33,434 bases of DNA. It comes from Candidatus Omnitrophota bacterium. GTDB taxonomy: Bacteria; Omnitrophota; Gorgyraeia; Zapsychrales; JANLHA01. Position 1 is the first letter of the stretch. Every line of letters starts with the position of its first letter. Both the position numbers and the translations under genes were made by a program. Of the stretch, positions 7,317-16,174 are shown in pieces. The notes beneath the pieces are model-generated. The model did not search any database. It was not told the origin of the DNA and was given only the letters and a program-made list of their open reading frames with translations. The stretch spans positions 1-33,434 of the forward strand of contig JAGLNJ010000045.1 in the NCBI GenBank assembly GCA_023139575.1, in the 5' to 3' direction.

Positions 7317-7378
7317 TTTTGATATACTGATAAGTAAATCGCCCGAGAAGAGGACTGGCGTATAATAATTGTTAGATT
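7317..7378 (+). repeat. 62-bp direct repeat, copy B
   Basis: 58 of 62 positions match copy A (6038-6099). Weaker similarity extends about 10 nt further upstream in both copies. Like copy A it ends at GTTRGATT and is followed by an ATG (7387). The two copies flank palindromes and broken genes, so they could support recombinational deletion of the interval. Confidence 0.75.
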
Positions 7379-7386
7379 GAAAAATT

Positions 7387-7521
7387 ATGAATAATTGGGA
7401 AAAAATATTATCAGAAGTTAATGAAATAAAATCAACTGTTGACCATGAAGAACCCAATAATCATTGTTTTCTCCCGCCTTTATGTTATAATACCCCCCAA
7501 TTCTTCTTAAAAGTAATATAA
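7387..7521 (+). pseudogene. N-terminal gene stub running into the prfB promoter
   Basis: A 44-codon frame encodes MNNWEKILSEVNEIKSTVDH and then a Cys/Pro-rich tail (NHCFLPPLCYN) that is simply translation of the prfB promoter region. The first ~24 residues look like a real protein start and the remainder does not, so the junction near 7455 marks the right edge of accessory island 1. No family is assigned. Confidence 0.4.
7464..7491 (+). promoter_or_regulatory. Probable prfB promoter
   Basis: TTGTTT (7464-7469), a 16-nt spacer and a perfect TATAAT (7486-7491), 44 nt before the prfB ATG. It lies immediately to the right of the accessory island, consistent with the backbone promoter being retained. 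Confidence 0.6.
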
Positions 7522-7535
7522 ATACTCATTTTCAT

Positions 7536-8633
7536 ATGCTAATTAATATATCAACAATTATATCTAAATTAGGCAAGAAACTTGACCAATTACGGGGGTT
7601 TCTTGATCTGCCGCAAAAGCAAGAGGCGATACAGCAAATCCAGGAGCAAATGTCAGCGCCGGACTTCTGGGATGAGGCGGATAAGGCCAATAAGCTTATG
7701 CAGGAGCTTAAATTTTACAAGGGTTGCGTTGAACCGTTTCAGCAGGCCTCGGCAAAATTAGATGAGCTGGTAGAGCTGGCAGAAATTTCCGCAGAAGAAG
7801 AGGAAATGTTGGATCAAATCCAGGCGGAGTTAGAAACGCTTGAAAAAGAAGTGGCTCAACTGGAAATCCAATCTTTTTTAAGCGGTGAATTTGACCGCAG
7901 TAATGCTATATTGAGCATAAACGCCGGGGCGGGGGGGACGGAATCCTGCGATTGGACCAACATGCTTTTGCGCATGTATACACGTTTTGCGGATATTCGG
8001 AAATTTAAAGTCAAGACCATTGATATTTTACCCGGTGAAGAGGCCGGGGTGAAGAATGTGACGTTGCGCATTGAGGGCGAAATGGCTTACGGCCTTTTAC
8101 GCAGCGAGAAGGGCGTTCACCGCCTGGTGAGGATTTCGCCGTTTGACGCGAATCGCCGTAGGCATACCTCTTTTGCGTCGGTCGATGTCATTCCGGAAAT
8201 TACAGATGATATTGATGTGGAGATCAATCCGGATGATCTGAGGATTGATATTTACCGTTCATCAGGTCCGGGCGGACAAAGCGTCAATACAACAGATTCT
8301 GCTGTGCGTATCACCCACCTGCCGACAAATACCGTTGTGCAGTGCCAGAATGAGCGATCGCAATTGCAGAATAAACAGACGGCCATGCGGATCTTGCGGG
8401 CAAGGATTCATGAAAAGAAGCGCAAGGAACAGGAAGCACGCCTGTCAGCCGAATACGGCAAGAAGCAGAAAATTGAATGGGGCAGCCAGATACGCTCGTA
8501 TGTCATGCATCCCTATTCTATGGTAAAAGATCACCGCACGGATACAGAGACCGGAAATGTCCCGCGGGTGATGGATGGGGACATCACGATGTTCATCGAG
8601 GCCTTTTTGAGGTGGAAACCGGACGAGACTTGA
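7536..8633 (+). CDS. prfB: Peptide chain release factor 2
   Basis: At 365 residues this is full length. It has the RF2-specific SPF tripeptide (RISPFDANRRRHTSF) for UGA/UAA recognition and the GGQ motif (SSGPGGQSVNTTDSAVR) that triggers peptidyl-tRNA hydrolysis. The region LRGFLDL aligns with E. coli LRGYLDY, where RF2 genes carry the programmed +1 frameshift CTT-TGA-C. Here the DNA reads CGGGGGTTTCTTGAT: the G-rich stimulatory element remains, but the frame is continuous with no in-frame TGA. Autoregulation by frameshifting is therefore lost. The ATG has no visible Shine-Dalgarno, but this start gives the expected N-terminal length. Confidence 0.96.
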   Translation: MLINISTIISKLGKKLDQLRGFLDLPQKQEAIQQIQEQMSAPDFWDEADKANKLMQELKFYKGCVEPFQQASAKLDELVELAEISAEEEEMLDQIQAELETLEKEVAQLEIQSFLSGEFDRSNAILSINAGAGGTESCDWTNMLLRMYTRFADIRKFKVKTIDILPGEEAGVKNVTLRIEGEMAYGLLRSEKGVHRLVRISPFDANRRRHTSFASVDVIPEITDDIDVEINPDDLRIDIYRSSGPGGQSVNTTDSAVRITHLPTNTVVQCQNERSQLQNKQTAMRILRARIHEKKRKEQEARLSAEYGKKQKIEWGSQIRSYVMHPYSMVKDHRTDTETGNVPRVMDGDITMFIEAFLRWKPDET

Positions 8634-8668
8634 AAAAAACAGACCATAGACTGTGGACAAAGACAAAT

Positions 8669-8717
8669 GTGACAGAGACTATTTTTTTGATATACAAACC
8701 AAAATAGTCTCTGTCGC
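8669..8717. repeat. REP-like palindrome 3 between prfB and secA
   Basis: 17-nt arms (8669-8685 and 8701-8717) with one G-U type mismatch and a 15-nt loop. The core GTGACAGAGACTATTTT is close to palindrome 2. It lies 36 nt after the prfB stop and 27 nt before the secA ATG, and could act as a weak attenuator or 3'-end stabiliser. Confidence 0.75.
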
Positions 8718-8743
8718 CAATTAATTTCCCGAAAGGAAAGAAC

Positions 8744-11725
8744 ATGTTTGATTTCTTAATTCGAAAATTTGTAGTTCAAGGGGCGCAAAAACATATTGAT
8801 AAACATGATCCGGATGTGTCGATACATGTCCCGAAAGAATTGCCGTTACCTTCCGTGAGCACGATAAAGAAGATGAGCAAAACGGTATCGGCTGTCAACG
8901 CCCTGGAGGAAAAGATCCGGCAATTTTCGGATGAGCAGTTGAAGGCCAAAACGGAAGAATTTAAAGCCGTCTATCAAAAAGCCATACAAGAAAAACGAAG
9001 CGCCTTCAAAGAGATCGAGGCGAAATACCGCGGCACCGGGGCGCATGATGATCATCAAGAAATTGTGATTCAGTATGAAAAGGCTAAAGAAGACATGAAA
9101 AAAGCACGGCAGGAAGCTTTGGATGTTATTCTTCCCGAGGCCTTCGCGGTCGTGCGTGAAACGGGCAAGCGTGTTATCGGCCTGAGACATTATGATATAC
9201 AGTTGGTCGGGGGTATTGTGCTGCATGAGGGACGAATCGCTGAAATGGCGACGGGCGAAGGAAAGACTTTGGTGGCAACACTGCCCGCTTACCTTAATGC
9301 CTTGACCGGTGAAGGCGTCCATATTATTACGGTCAATGACTATCTTGCGCAACGCGACCGGGCGTGGATGGGGCCCATATTTGAGTTTTTAGGACAAAGC
9401 GTCGGCGTCATTATGCATGACTTGTCTCCCTCTGAGCGCAAGGAAGCTTATGGTTGTGATATCACTTACGGGACAAACAATGAGTTCGGTTTTGATTATC
9501 TGCGCGATAATATGGTCAGCCATGTTCAGGAAATGGTCCAGCGTGAGCATCATTTCGCCGTTGTTGATGAGGTTGACAGTATCCTTGTTGATGAAGCGCG
9601 CACGCCTTTAATTATATCCGGCCCGGCGGAAGAATCGACGGGGAAATATTATACAGCGTATGGCATTGTCAAAAGGTTGCGCGGCCGCCGTGTTACCGAA
9701 GATGAATTGATTGATGCCAAGAACCGGGAAGAAGATATGTCCATCGGCTATGATTATATCGCGGATGAAAAGAACCGTTCGATTTCATTGACAGAAGCGG
9801 GAGAAGAAAGGGCGGCAAAGGAGTTCGGCATTGATAATCTGCATGATATGGAAACGGTCGAGTACCGCCATCATATCCTGCAGGCCATCAAGGCCAGGGA
9901 ATTCTTTAAGGCGGATGTTGATTATGTAATCCGTGACGGGCAAGTCATTATTGTCGATGAATTTACCGGCCGTTTGATGCCCGGCCGGCGCTGGTCGGAC
10001 GGTCTGCACCAGGCCGTGGAGGCCAGTGAAGGTATTAAGATAGAAAGAGAAAACCAGACTTTAGCGACGATCACCTTTCAGAATTATTTCCGCATGTATG
10101 ATAAATTATCCGGCATGACCGGTACGGCATATACCGAGGCAGCGGAATTTCAGCAGATCTATAATTTGGACACTGTGGTGATGCCTCCCAACAGGGTTTT
10201 GAATCGCAGTAATTTTTCCGACTGCATTTATAAAACCAGCAGGGAGAAATACGCGGCCGCTGTTGAAGAGATAGAGGAATGCCATAAAAGGGGGCAGCCT
10301 GTTTTGGTGGGGACGATATCTATTGAGAAGTCCGAACTCCTGTCGTCCATGCTTAAGCAAAAAGGCGTGCCGCACCAGGTCCTTAACGCGAAGTATCATG
10401 AAATGGAAGCCCAGATCGTGGCGCAGGCCGGACGCTTTGAGGCGATTACGATCGCCACGAACATGGCCGGTCGAGGGACAGATATTGTCCTGGGCGGTAA
10501 CGCGGAATTTTTGGCCAAAAGCCTGGCGGAAAAAGAGATCAGTGATGATGAGACAAAACAGGATCAAAAGGATGTAATCGTCGCGAAATTCTTAAATGAA
10601 TTTCGCGAAAAAGTCAAAAGAGAGCATGAACAGGTCATAAACAGCGGCGGATTGCATGTTATGGGCACCGAGCGGCACGAGTCACGCCGCATTGATAACC
10701 AGCTGCGCGGCCGTTCCGGGCGCCAGGGAGACCCCGGTTCTTCAAAATTCTTTATTTCTCTTGAAGATGATCTGATGCGCTTATTTGCGGCGGACCGTAT
10801 CAAAATGATGATGGACAAACTCGGAATGGAGGACGGTCAAGTTATTGAGCATCCCTTAATCAACCGCGCTTTAGAAGTGGCGCAGAAGCGTGTTGAGACC
10901 TTTAACTTTGAGATCCGCAAGCAATTGATTGAATATGACAATGTTATGAATAAACAGCGGGAAGCCATTTACGGTTTGCGTCGTAATATTCTGGAAAGTG
11001 ACAATGTTAACGCCCATATTATGGACGCTATTGCCGATGTCATCGACCAGTTGATTGATCAATACCTTTTTACCGGCACAGATGAGATCAATTGGGATGT
11101 TGAAGGGCTGGATGTCGCCTTGAACACAAAGTTTGGTTATGACATGGTTTTTCAGAAAGATAAGATTAGGGATATGGATCGCGAGGAAATTTTTGAGATG
11201 ATCTTTAAAGATCTCAAAGAAATTTACGCTCAAAAAGAAAACGATATCGGCCGGGAACATATGCGTCAAATGGAAAAGATCCTTTTATTGAACACGATCG
11301 ACGGCAAATGGAAAGATCATTTGTATGCGATGGATCAGTTGAAAGGCGGCGTGGGCCTGCGGGGTTACGCCCAGCGTGACCCTCTGGTTGAGTTTAAGCG
11401 GGAAGGTTATGAAATGTTCCATATGATGTATGCCAGCATCAATCAGGAAGTTGCTGAATTGATTTACAAAATCCGGCCTGTCATGGGAGAGAGAAAATCA
11501 CGCGGCGTCTTCAGCTCATTGCCGCAGAATTTCATTCATAATGATTTTTCCGGCATGTCGGCGGATGCTGTTGCCAAGGTCGCGCCGTCAGCCCCCGCGG
11601 GGGAACCGGAACCTCCTGACCCGGCGGCGCCCCGACCAGTCCGGCGGTCACAAGAAAAAGTAGGGCGCAATGATCCCTGTCCTTGCGGCAGCGGCAAGAA
11701 ATATAAAAAATGCTGCGGACGCTGA
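8744..11725 (+). CDS. secA: Preprotein translocase ATPase SecA
   Basis: A 993-residue, full-length SecA, the motor that drives Sec-dependent export across the inner membrane. Walker A MATGEGKT has K174, and Walker B DEVD is at 275-278 within [21 protein letters not shown]. The [25 protein letters not shown] family region appears as [20 protein letters not shown]. The C-terminus carries the SecB/lipid-binding zinc motif [13 protein letters not shown] (C979, C981, C990, C991) after an Ala/Pro-rich linker. A GAAAGGAAAG ribosome site precedes the ATG. The gene overlaps lnt by 16 nt. Confidence 0.98.
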   Translation: MFDFLIRKFVVQGAQKHIDKHDPDVSIHVPKELPLPSVSTIKKMSKTVSAVNALEEKIRQFSDEQLKAKTEEFKAVYQKAIQEKRSAFKEIEAKYRGTGAHDDHQEIVIQYEKAKEDMKKARQEALDVILPEAFAVVRETGKRVIGLRHYDIQLVGGIVLHEGRIAEMATGEGKTLVATLPAYLNALTGEGVHIITVNDYLAQRDRAWMGPIFEFLGQSVGVIMHDLSPSERKEAYGCDITYGTNNEFGFDYLRDNMVSHVQEMVQREHHFAVVDEVDSILVDEARTPLIISGPAEESTGKYYTAYGIVKRLRGRRVTEDELIDAKNREEDMSIGYDYIADEKNRSISLTEAGEERAAKEFGIDNLHDMETVEYRHHILQAIKAREFFKADVDYVIRDGQVIIVDEFTGRLMPGRRWSDGLHQAVEASEGIKIERENQTLATITFQNYFRMYDKLSGMTGTAYTEAAEFQQIYNLDTVVMPPNRVLNRSNFSDCIYKTSREKYAAAVEEIEECHKRGQPVLVGTISIEKSELLSSMLKQKGVPHQVLNAKYHEMEAQIVAQAGRFEAITIATNMAGRGTDIVLGGNAEFLAKSLAEKEISDDETKQDQKDVIVAKFLNEFREKVKREHEQVINSGGLHVMGTERHESRRIDNQLRGRSGRQGDPGSSKFFISLEDDLMRLFAADRIKMMMDKLGMEDGQVIEHPLINRALEVAQKRVETFNFEIRKQLIEYDNVMNKQREAIYGLRRNILESDNVNAHIMDAIADVIDQLIDQYLFTGTDEINWDVEGLDVALNTKFGYDMVFQKDKIRDMDREEIFEMIFKDLKEIYAQKENDIGREHMRQMEKILLLNTIDGKWKDHLYAMDQLKGGVGLRGYAQRDPLVEFKREGYEMFHMMYASINQEVAELIYKIRPVMGERKSRGVFSSLPQNFIHNDFSGMSADAVAKVAPSAPAGEPEPPDPAAPRPVRRSQEKVGRNDPCPCGSGKKYKKCCGR

Positions 11726-13287
11726 CAAAAATTAAGGGCATAATTGCCAAACTGCCTCGTCGAACCATATTTTTTTGTCTCCTGTCGGCAATCTTTATCA
11801 TTCTGTCTTTCCCCAAATATGATATTTTTCCTCTTTGCTGGGTGGCCTTGATCCCGCTTCTATTTGCGATTGAAGGGTGTACCTGGCGGCAGGCTTTTGC
11901 CCGCGGGTATTTTACCGGAATTGTTGTTTATTGCGGGACTTTGACATGGTTTATCAATATGGCGGCAACGGCGGAAATACCTTTGCCTTTAGCGGTGGCG
12001 GCTTTGATCGGGATGGCGATTTATTTATCGGTCTATTACGGGCTTTTCGGCGCGGGGATTGTGCTGTTGGCTGAAAGAAAATGGCATTTCAGGGTGTTTA
12101 TGTGTCCGGCCATGTGGGTGATTTTAGAATTTGCGCGTGATCATCTTTTTTCAGGCTTCGGTTGGTTGAGTCTGGGGTATTCGCAATATAAATTTCTCTC
12201 CTTGATCCAGATTGCTGACATTACCGGGGTCATGGGAGTTTCGTTTTTATTGGTATTAACTAATGTCATCCTCAAAGAATCTTTAGGCGCTTATTTTAAA
12301 AAAGAGACGCCGCGTTATTTTAATGCGGTTATTTTATTAACGGTGGTACTCTTGGCTGCGGTTATTTTTTACGGCCGGGCGAAATTATCCGTTCAACCGC
12401 GAGAAGAGGAGATGATTGAAGTAGCGGTCGTGCAGGGCAATATCGATCAGAATAAAAAATGGAGGCCGTGGCACTGGCCGGAAATTATTAATAAATATTT
12501 CGCGTTGACCGAAGCCGCGGCGGCATCGAAGCCGGATCTCATTATTTGGCCGGAGACGTCATTTCCCGGATACTTGTGGGATTATCCGCCGGGAATGTTT
12601 GCGGATATACAGCGTTTTGTGCGTGAGCATAAAATTCCTCTATTATTCGGGGCGGTCTTGCGGGAGGGGGAAGAATATTTTAATACCGCTGTTTTGCTTG
12701 ATGAAACGGGCGAGGTGGTAACGCGATATGACAAGCTGCATCTTGTTCCTTTTGGAGAATTTCTCCCCTTGAGGAACGTCTTTCCGATATTAAAGGAGCT
12801 TATCCCGATTGCGGATTTTACCAATGGGGAAATCGCAACGCAGTTTCCGGTTGTAGCAAAAAAGGGGAGCCGGGAACACAGCAACCATTTTTCTGTTCTG
12901 ATATGTTTTGAAGATACGGTGGCCCGTCTGGCGCGAAGGCTGGTAAACGCCGGGGCCGGCCTTTTGGTTAATATCACCAACGATGCCTGGTTTCTGGATT
13001 CTAAAGAGCCTCATCTGCATTTGCAGGGGGCGGTTTTCCGCGCCGTTGAAAACAGGCGCGACATAATACGCGCGGCCAACACCGGAATCAGTTGCTTCAT
13101 CAGCAGAAAGGGGGAGATTCATGCGGTATTGAAGGACGCGGAGGATGATCCCACTTATGTTGAAGGCCATATCACTTCATCCGCGGCATTTTATCGTCGG
13201 AAAACGTTCTATACACAATACGGCGATGTTTTTGTTTTTATCTGTTTCAGTTTTTTTATATTAAATATGATATTTCTAAAAGAGTGA
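11710..13287 (+). CDS. lnt: Apolipoprotein N-acyltransferase
   Basis: A 525-residue integral membrane enzyme that N-acylates the diacylglyceryl-Cys of lipoproteins. The N-terminal ~190 residues are membrane helices, followed by a nitrilase-like periplasmic domain with the catalytic triad E282 ([12 protein letters not shown]), K342 ([17 protein letters not shown]) and C399 (LICFED). The ATG lies inside the end of secA (16-nt overlap), which suggests coupled translation of export and lipoprotein-maturation functions. A C-terminal helix closes the protein. Lnt supports a diderm cell envelope. Confidence 0.95.
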   Translation: MLRTLTKIKGIIAKLPRRTIFFCLLSAIFIILSFPKYDIFPLCWVALIPLLFAIEGCTWRQAFARGYFTGIVVYCGTLTWFINMAATAEIPLPLAVAALIGMAIYLSVYYGLFGAGIVLLAERKWHFRVFMCPAMWVILEFARDHLFSGFGWLSLGYSQYKFLSLIQIADITGVMGVSFLLVLTNVILKESLGAYFKKETPRYFNAVILLTVVLLAAVIFYGRAKLSVQPREEEMIEVAVVQGNIDQNKKWRPWHWPEIINKYFALTEAAAASKPDLIIWPETSFPGYLWDYPPGMFADIQRFVREHKIPLLFGAVLREGEEYFNTAVLLDETGEVVTRYDKLHLVPFGEFLPLRNVFPILKELIPIADFTNGEIATQFPVVAKKGSREHSNHFSVLICFEDTVARLARRLVNAGAGLLVNITNDAWFLDSKEPHLHLQGAVFRAVENRRDIIRAANTGISCFISRKGEIHAVLKDAEDDPTYVEGHITSSAAFYRRKTFYTQYGDVFVFICFSFFILNMIFLKE

Positions 13288-13334
13288 TGGTAATTAGTGT
13301 AAGTATTTGTATAATATAATTTACATTAATAAAT

Positions 13335-13427
13335 TTTTTTACAGTTCAGGAAAGTATAAAACTTTCCTGAAAACCCCTTTCCTGAGAACGCAAGAAGTTA
13401 TGACGACCGAAGGGAGGAGTTTTCTTG
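13335..13427 (+). ncRNA. Three-copy structured RNA element, copy 2
   Basis: Hairpin 1 is a perfect 11-bp stem (TTCAGGAAAGT 13345-13355 with 13361-13371) around ATAAA, the same loop as copy 1 but with a different lower stem. Hairpin 2 pairs 13370-13381 with 13412-13423 around the 30-nt conserved loop (one difference from copy 1), with one C-A mismatch. Overlapping -10-like TATAAT hexamers at 13310-13320 could start transcription just before hairpin 1, giving an RNA of about 100 nt, but no good -35 is seen. TTG 13425 follows GGAGGAG by 5 nt and opens 11 codons. The element fills the gap between lnt and the receiver gene. Confidence 0.65.
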
Positions 13428-13496
13428 AAAAAGGGTGGAATTCCGCAGTTTATAAAATAGAAACCCATTAATTGTCCTATTGACCGGGAGGATAAT

Positions 13497-14222
13497 ATGC
13501 CCAAGAAAAGTCGAAGTATTTTATTAGTCAGCTATGCTTTATGCTTACTTTATCTGACATCGGTATTTGTTTATGTCAGCAGCGCTTTAGAGCTTACTTT
13601 TTACGCGCATGGGGCGCGGTTTGCCATGATGTATTTTCTGCTTTTTATCGGGGCATTACTGATCTTGTCCATGCGGGAATGGGCCAGAAGGGCTTTCGTT
13701 ATCTTGAACGAACTGGCTATCATTTATTCTTTGATAATTTTCCGTTATTACCCGGAATTTATACACGTCAGTTATATTTTTATGCATTTTATTGTGATCC
13801 TGTACTTTATTCAAGCCAGGATCAGGGTTCTTTATCAGCCGGCCGATACTTATACCAGAAAAAGCGTTCTGGTAGTTGATGATGACGAAGCTCTTTTAAA
13901 GACTCTTAAGAGAATATTGCTTTCCAATGGCTATAGCGTCCTGGTAGCGACAACGGGGGAAAAGGGGATGCAGGTCGCCAAATTACAAAAGCCGGATCTG
14001 ATCGTTTTGGATGTTATCCTGCCCGGCATCAAGGGTAGGGAGCTGTGTTCCCGTTTAAAAGAAAATCCGGAAACGGCCGAGATACCGGTCATTTTTCTGA
14101 CAGCCAAAGATTCCCCGGATGATATTAAGGCGGAAATGGCGGCAGGTGGCATATCCCACCTCACAAAACCTGTCAATGCCAAGATGCTGTTGGCAGAGAT
14201 TAAAAAAATCCTCGGCTTTTAG
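13497..14222 (+). CDS. Membrane-anchored response-regulator receiver protein
   Basis: 241 residues. The N-terminal ~115 residues hold about four membrane helices with short loops. The C-terminal ~120 residues are a CheY-like receiver (SVLVVDDDEALLKTLKR) with the acidic pocket, phospho-acceptor D172 (LIVLDVILPG), a conserved Thr in IFLTAKD and Lys in HLTKP. No output domain follows. Receivers are normally cytoplasmic and soluble, so tethering one to the membrane is uncommon. It may act as a phosphate sink or localise a partner kinase, none of which is nearby. GGGAGG before the ATG supports the start. Structured RNA copy 2 lies 70 nt upstream. Confidence 0.8.
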   Translation: MPKKSRSILLVSYALCLLYLTSVFVYVSSALELTFYAHGARFAMMYFLLFIGALLILSMREWARRAFVILNELAIIYSLIIFRYYPEFIHVSYIFMHFIVILYFIQARIRVLYQPADTYTRKSVLVVDDDEALLKTLKRILLSNGYSVLVATTGEKGMQVAKLQKPDLIVLDVILPGIKGRELCSRLKENPETAEIPVIFLTAKDSPDDIKAEMAAGGISHLTKPVNAKMLLAEIKKILGF

Positions 14223-14309
14223 ACAAATATTTTTCTTAAAGAATAGCGTCATGCCGCGTCACAGCAACCTTCTATCCCCGCAGCTGTTGTTCATAAAAAG
14301 GAGGGTACG

Positions 14310-14792
14310 ATGGATATTAAGTCCATACCGATTACAAAACCGGAAAACGTCAATGTCATTCTGGGCCAGTCACATTTTATTAAGACAACGGAAGACCTTT
14401 ATGAAACTATTGTCACCACGGCACCGTCCATGAAGTTCGGTTTGGCCTTTTGTGAGGCGTCGGGGGCCTGTAAGGTAAGGGTTGAGGGTAATGATGAGGA
14501 ATTAAAGAAGCTGGCGGCGGACAACGCCTTAAACATCAGCGCCGGACATTGTTTTATTATTATGATAAAAGAAGGGTTTCCTATCAATGTTCTGAATCAA
14601 ATACAGAACGTTGTGGAAGTTTGCAAGATATTTTGCGCGACAGCTAACCCGGTTGAGGTTATCGTGGCGGATAACGGTAAAGGGTGCGGGATATTAGGCG
14701 TAATAGACGGCTTAAAGCCGACGGGGATAGAGGGAGAAGAAGATGTTCAGTGGCGCAAAGATTTCTTAAGAAAGATCGGATATAAAAGATAA
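14310..14792 (+). CDS. Adenosine-specific-kinase-family protein
   Basis: 160 residues matching the small family annotated as adenosine-specific kinase (Pfam Adenosine_kin, formerly DUF355). Recognisable parts are VILGQSHFIKTTEDLYE, FGLAFCEASG, SAGHCFIIMIKEGFPINVLN and FCATANPVEVIVA. The family binds adenosine/AMP, but its physiological role is poorly known. A strong AAGGAGG ribosome site precedes the ATG. The stop codon overlaps the next start (TAATG), so it is translationally coupled to the LpxL-like gene. Confidence 0.85.
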   Translation: MDIKSIPITKPENVNVILGQSHFIKTTEDLYETIVTTAPSMKFGLAFCEASGACKVRVEGNDEELKKLAADNALNISAGHCFIIMIKEGFPINVLNQIQNVVEVCKIFCATANPVEVIVADNGKGCGILGVIDGLKPTGIEGEEDVQWRKDFLRKIGYKR

Positions 14793-15721
14793 TGAACAGG
14801 AAAGAATTCAGAAAAAAACTTCATCGGGTGGCCGCGCGACACGCCTTATTTTTCTTTTTCGCCCTTTCCCGGGTGGTGCCCTTTGTCCTGGTCAGGGTTT
14901 TTATGTTCATCAGCCAGCGCGTCACGTATTTCTTTATCAAGCGTTTGCGCAAGATCGCGCGCGAAACATTGACTGTGGCCTTCGGCAATGAAAAAACCGA
15001 AGAGGAACGGAAAAAGATTGTTTTAAAGTGTTTCGTGAGCCTGGGATATTACATGACAGATCTTCTCTATTATTCAAAGTATCCGCAAAAAGTTCTGGAT
15101 GCCTGCACGTTTGAAGGGATGGAACATATCGAGCAAGCGATGGCGAAAGGTAAAGGGGCCATTGCGGTCACGGCGCATTTCGGAAATTTCCCTCTTACCA
15201 TGTTGGCCTTTGCCCAGAAAGGGTACAAGGTGAATGTTATCATGCGCCGGGCTCGGGACGAGGCCGTGGGAGAGAAGGTGTTGAAGATCATGGATGGCGT
15301 CAACGTCAGGACGATATATAGTCATCCGCGAAAGAAATGCGTCATAGATTCTCTTCGGGCGCTGCGCAATAATGAACTGCTTTTTATTCTTTTGGACCAG
15401 AATTTTGGCGCCGATGGCGGGGTTTTTGTGGACTTTTTCGGCAGGAAGGCGGCTACAGCGACGGGTCCGGTGGTCTTTGCCCGAAGGGCAGGGTCTTCGA
15501 TTATTCCCCTTTTTACGACGTGGGAGAAAGATAGAGGTTATCGTGTGATCATTGATCCGGAATGCGAGTTGATACCCAATGATGATGAACAAATATTTCT
15601 GGAAGAAAATATCGGGAATGTCACAGCGGTTATAGAAAGATACATCCGTGCCTACCCTTCTGAATGGGGGTGGATGCACCGGCGCTGGAAGACGGAGATA
15701 AGCGCGAATAATCAGAAGTAG
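14792..15721 (+). CDS. LpxL/HtrB-type lysophospholipid acyltransferase
   Basis: 309 residues of the lauroyl-acyltransferase (LpxL/LpxM, LPLAT) family, inner-membrane enzymes that add secondary acyl chains to lipid A or related lipids. An N-terminal hydrophobic anchor lies at about 15-40. The catalytic region reads VTAHFGNFPL, so the His is present but the acidic residue expected at H+5 (HX4D/E) is Pro. Later blocks VIMRRARD, LLFILLDQNFGADGGVFVDFFG and YPSEWGWMHRRWKT are typical. Either this subfamily uses another base-orienting residue or activity is altered. The acceptor lipid cannot be read from the sequence. Confidence 0.82.
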   Translation: MNRKEFRKKLHRVAARHALFFFFALSRVVPFVLVRVFMFISQRVTYFFIKRLRKIARETLTVAFGNEKTEEERKKIVLKCFVSLGYYMTDLLYYSKYPQKVLDACTFEGMEHIEQAMAKGKGAIAVTAHFGNFPLTMLAFAQKGYKVNVIMRRARDEAVGEKVLKIMDGVNVRTIYSHPRKKCVIDSLRALRNNELLFILLDQNFGADGGVFVDFFGRKAATATGPVVFARRAGSSIIPLFTTWEKDRGYRVIIDPECELIPNDDEQIFLEENIGNVTAVIERYIRAYPSEWGWMHRRWKTEISANNQK

Positions 15722-15736
15722 TATGTTTTAACTGTT

Positions 15737-15810
15737 ATTCTGATCCGCCACAAATAATGGCGGATCAGAATGATGGCAGGAACAAGATCCTTCGCTGTGC
15801 TCAAGATGAC
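15737..15810. repeat. Intergenic palindrome and REP-like tail
   Basis: A perfect 13-bp hairpin (ATTCTGATCCGCC 15737-15749 with 15759-15771, 9-nt loop) has no T-tract after it, so it is not a classical terminator. It is followed by GATCCTTCGCTGTGCTCAAG and ATGAC, which resembles a short intergenic sequence (TCATTCTGAGCGAAGCGAAG type, reverse complement) that I recall from many unrelated bacterial genomes. Confidence 0.5.
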
Positions 15811-15836
15811 GCCGCACATTAAATGAAAAGCAGATC

Positions 15837-16022
15837 ATGTCTTTAGACAAAACAATTAAATCAAATAAACCCCTTCTTTTCATTATCGGCTTTACTGTCT
15901 TGATACTGGGGATTGCGTTAATCCTTGTTTGGTGGCGGGACGTGGCATCACTTTTCCGGGGGGCGATAAGTATGTTTGTAGCCCTGGGGGGCATGCTTCT
16001 TTTATATATGGTTAAGGAATAA
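15837..16022 (+). CDS. Small two-helix membrane protein
   Basis: 61 residues with two hydrophobic helices (about 13-31 and 39-58), the first ending at a WWRD interface motif and the second starting after LFRG. There is no recognisable family. The coding look is good: charged ends, clean helices and a Lys-Glu terminus. The ATG has only a weak purine stretch upstream. A terminator-like hairpin follows at 16061-16093, so it may end the operon that starts at 14310. It could be a membrane stabiliser or a DUF5989-like protein; both are guesses. Confidence 0.55.
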   Translation: MSLDKTIKSNKPLLFIIGFTVLILGIALILVWWRDVASLFRGAISMFVALGGMLLLYMVKE

Positions 16023-16060
16023 TAACCAGAGTGCCGGTGCGCATGTTACAGGTAACAAAG

Positions 16061-16093
16061 AAACAAACATCAGACGTTTGGTGTTTGTTTTTT
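16061..16093 (+). terminator. Probable intrinsic terminator
   Basis: AAACAAACA (16061-16069) pairs with TGTTTGTTT (16082-16090) across a 12-nt loop and continues into a T-run. It ends the 14310-16022 gene group. Confidence 0.55.
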
Positions 16094-16174
16094 GGGAAAT
16101 TGTTATTTGTTTGTGTTTTGTGACTTGCTGTTTATTCCGGCATGTGTCGTGTGTCCCGGGACGTGTGACCTGAT

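Noticed and set aside
15074-15679. A 201-codon minus-strand frame opposite the LpxL-like gene
   Set aside because: Shadow of a clearly coding + strand gene.
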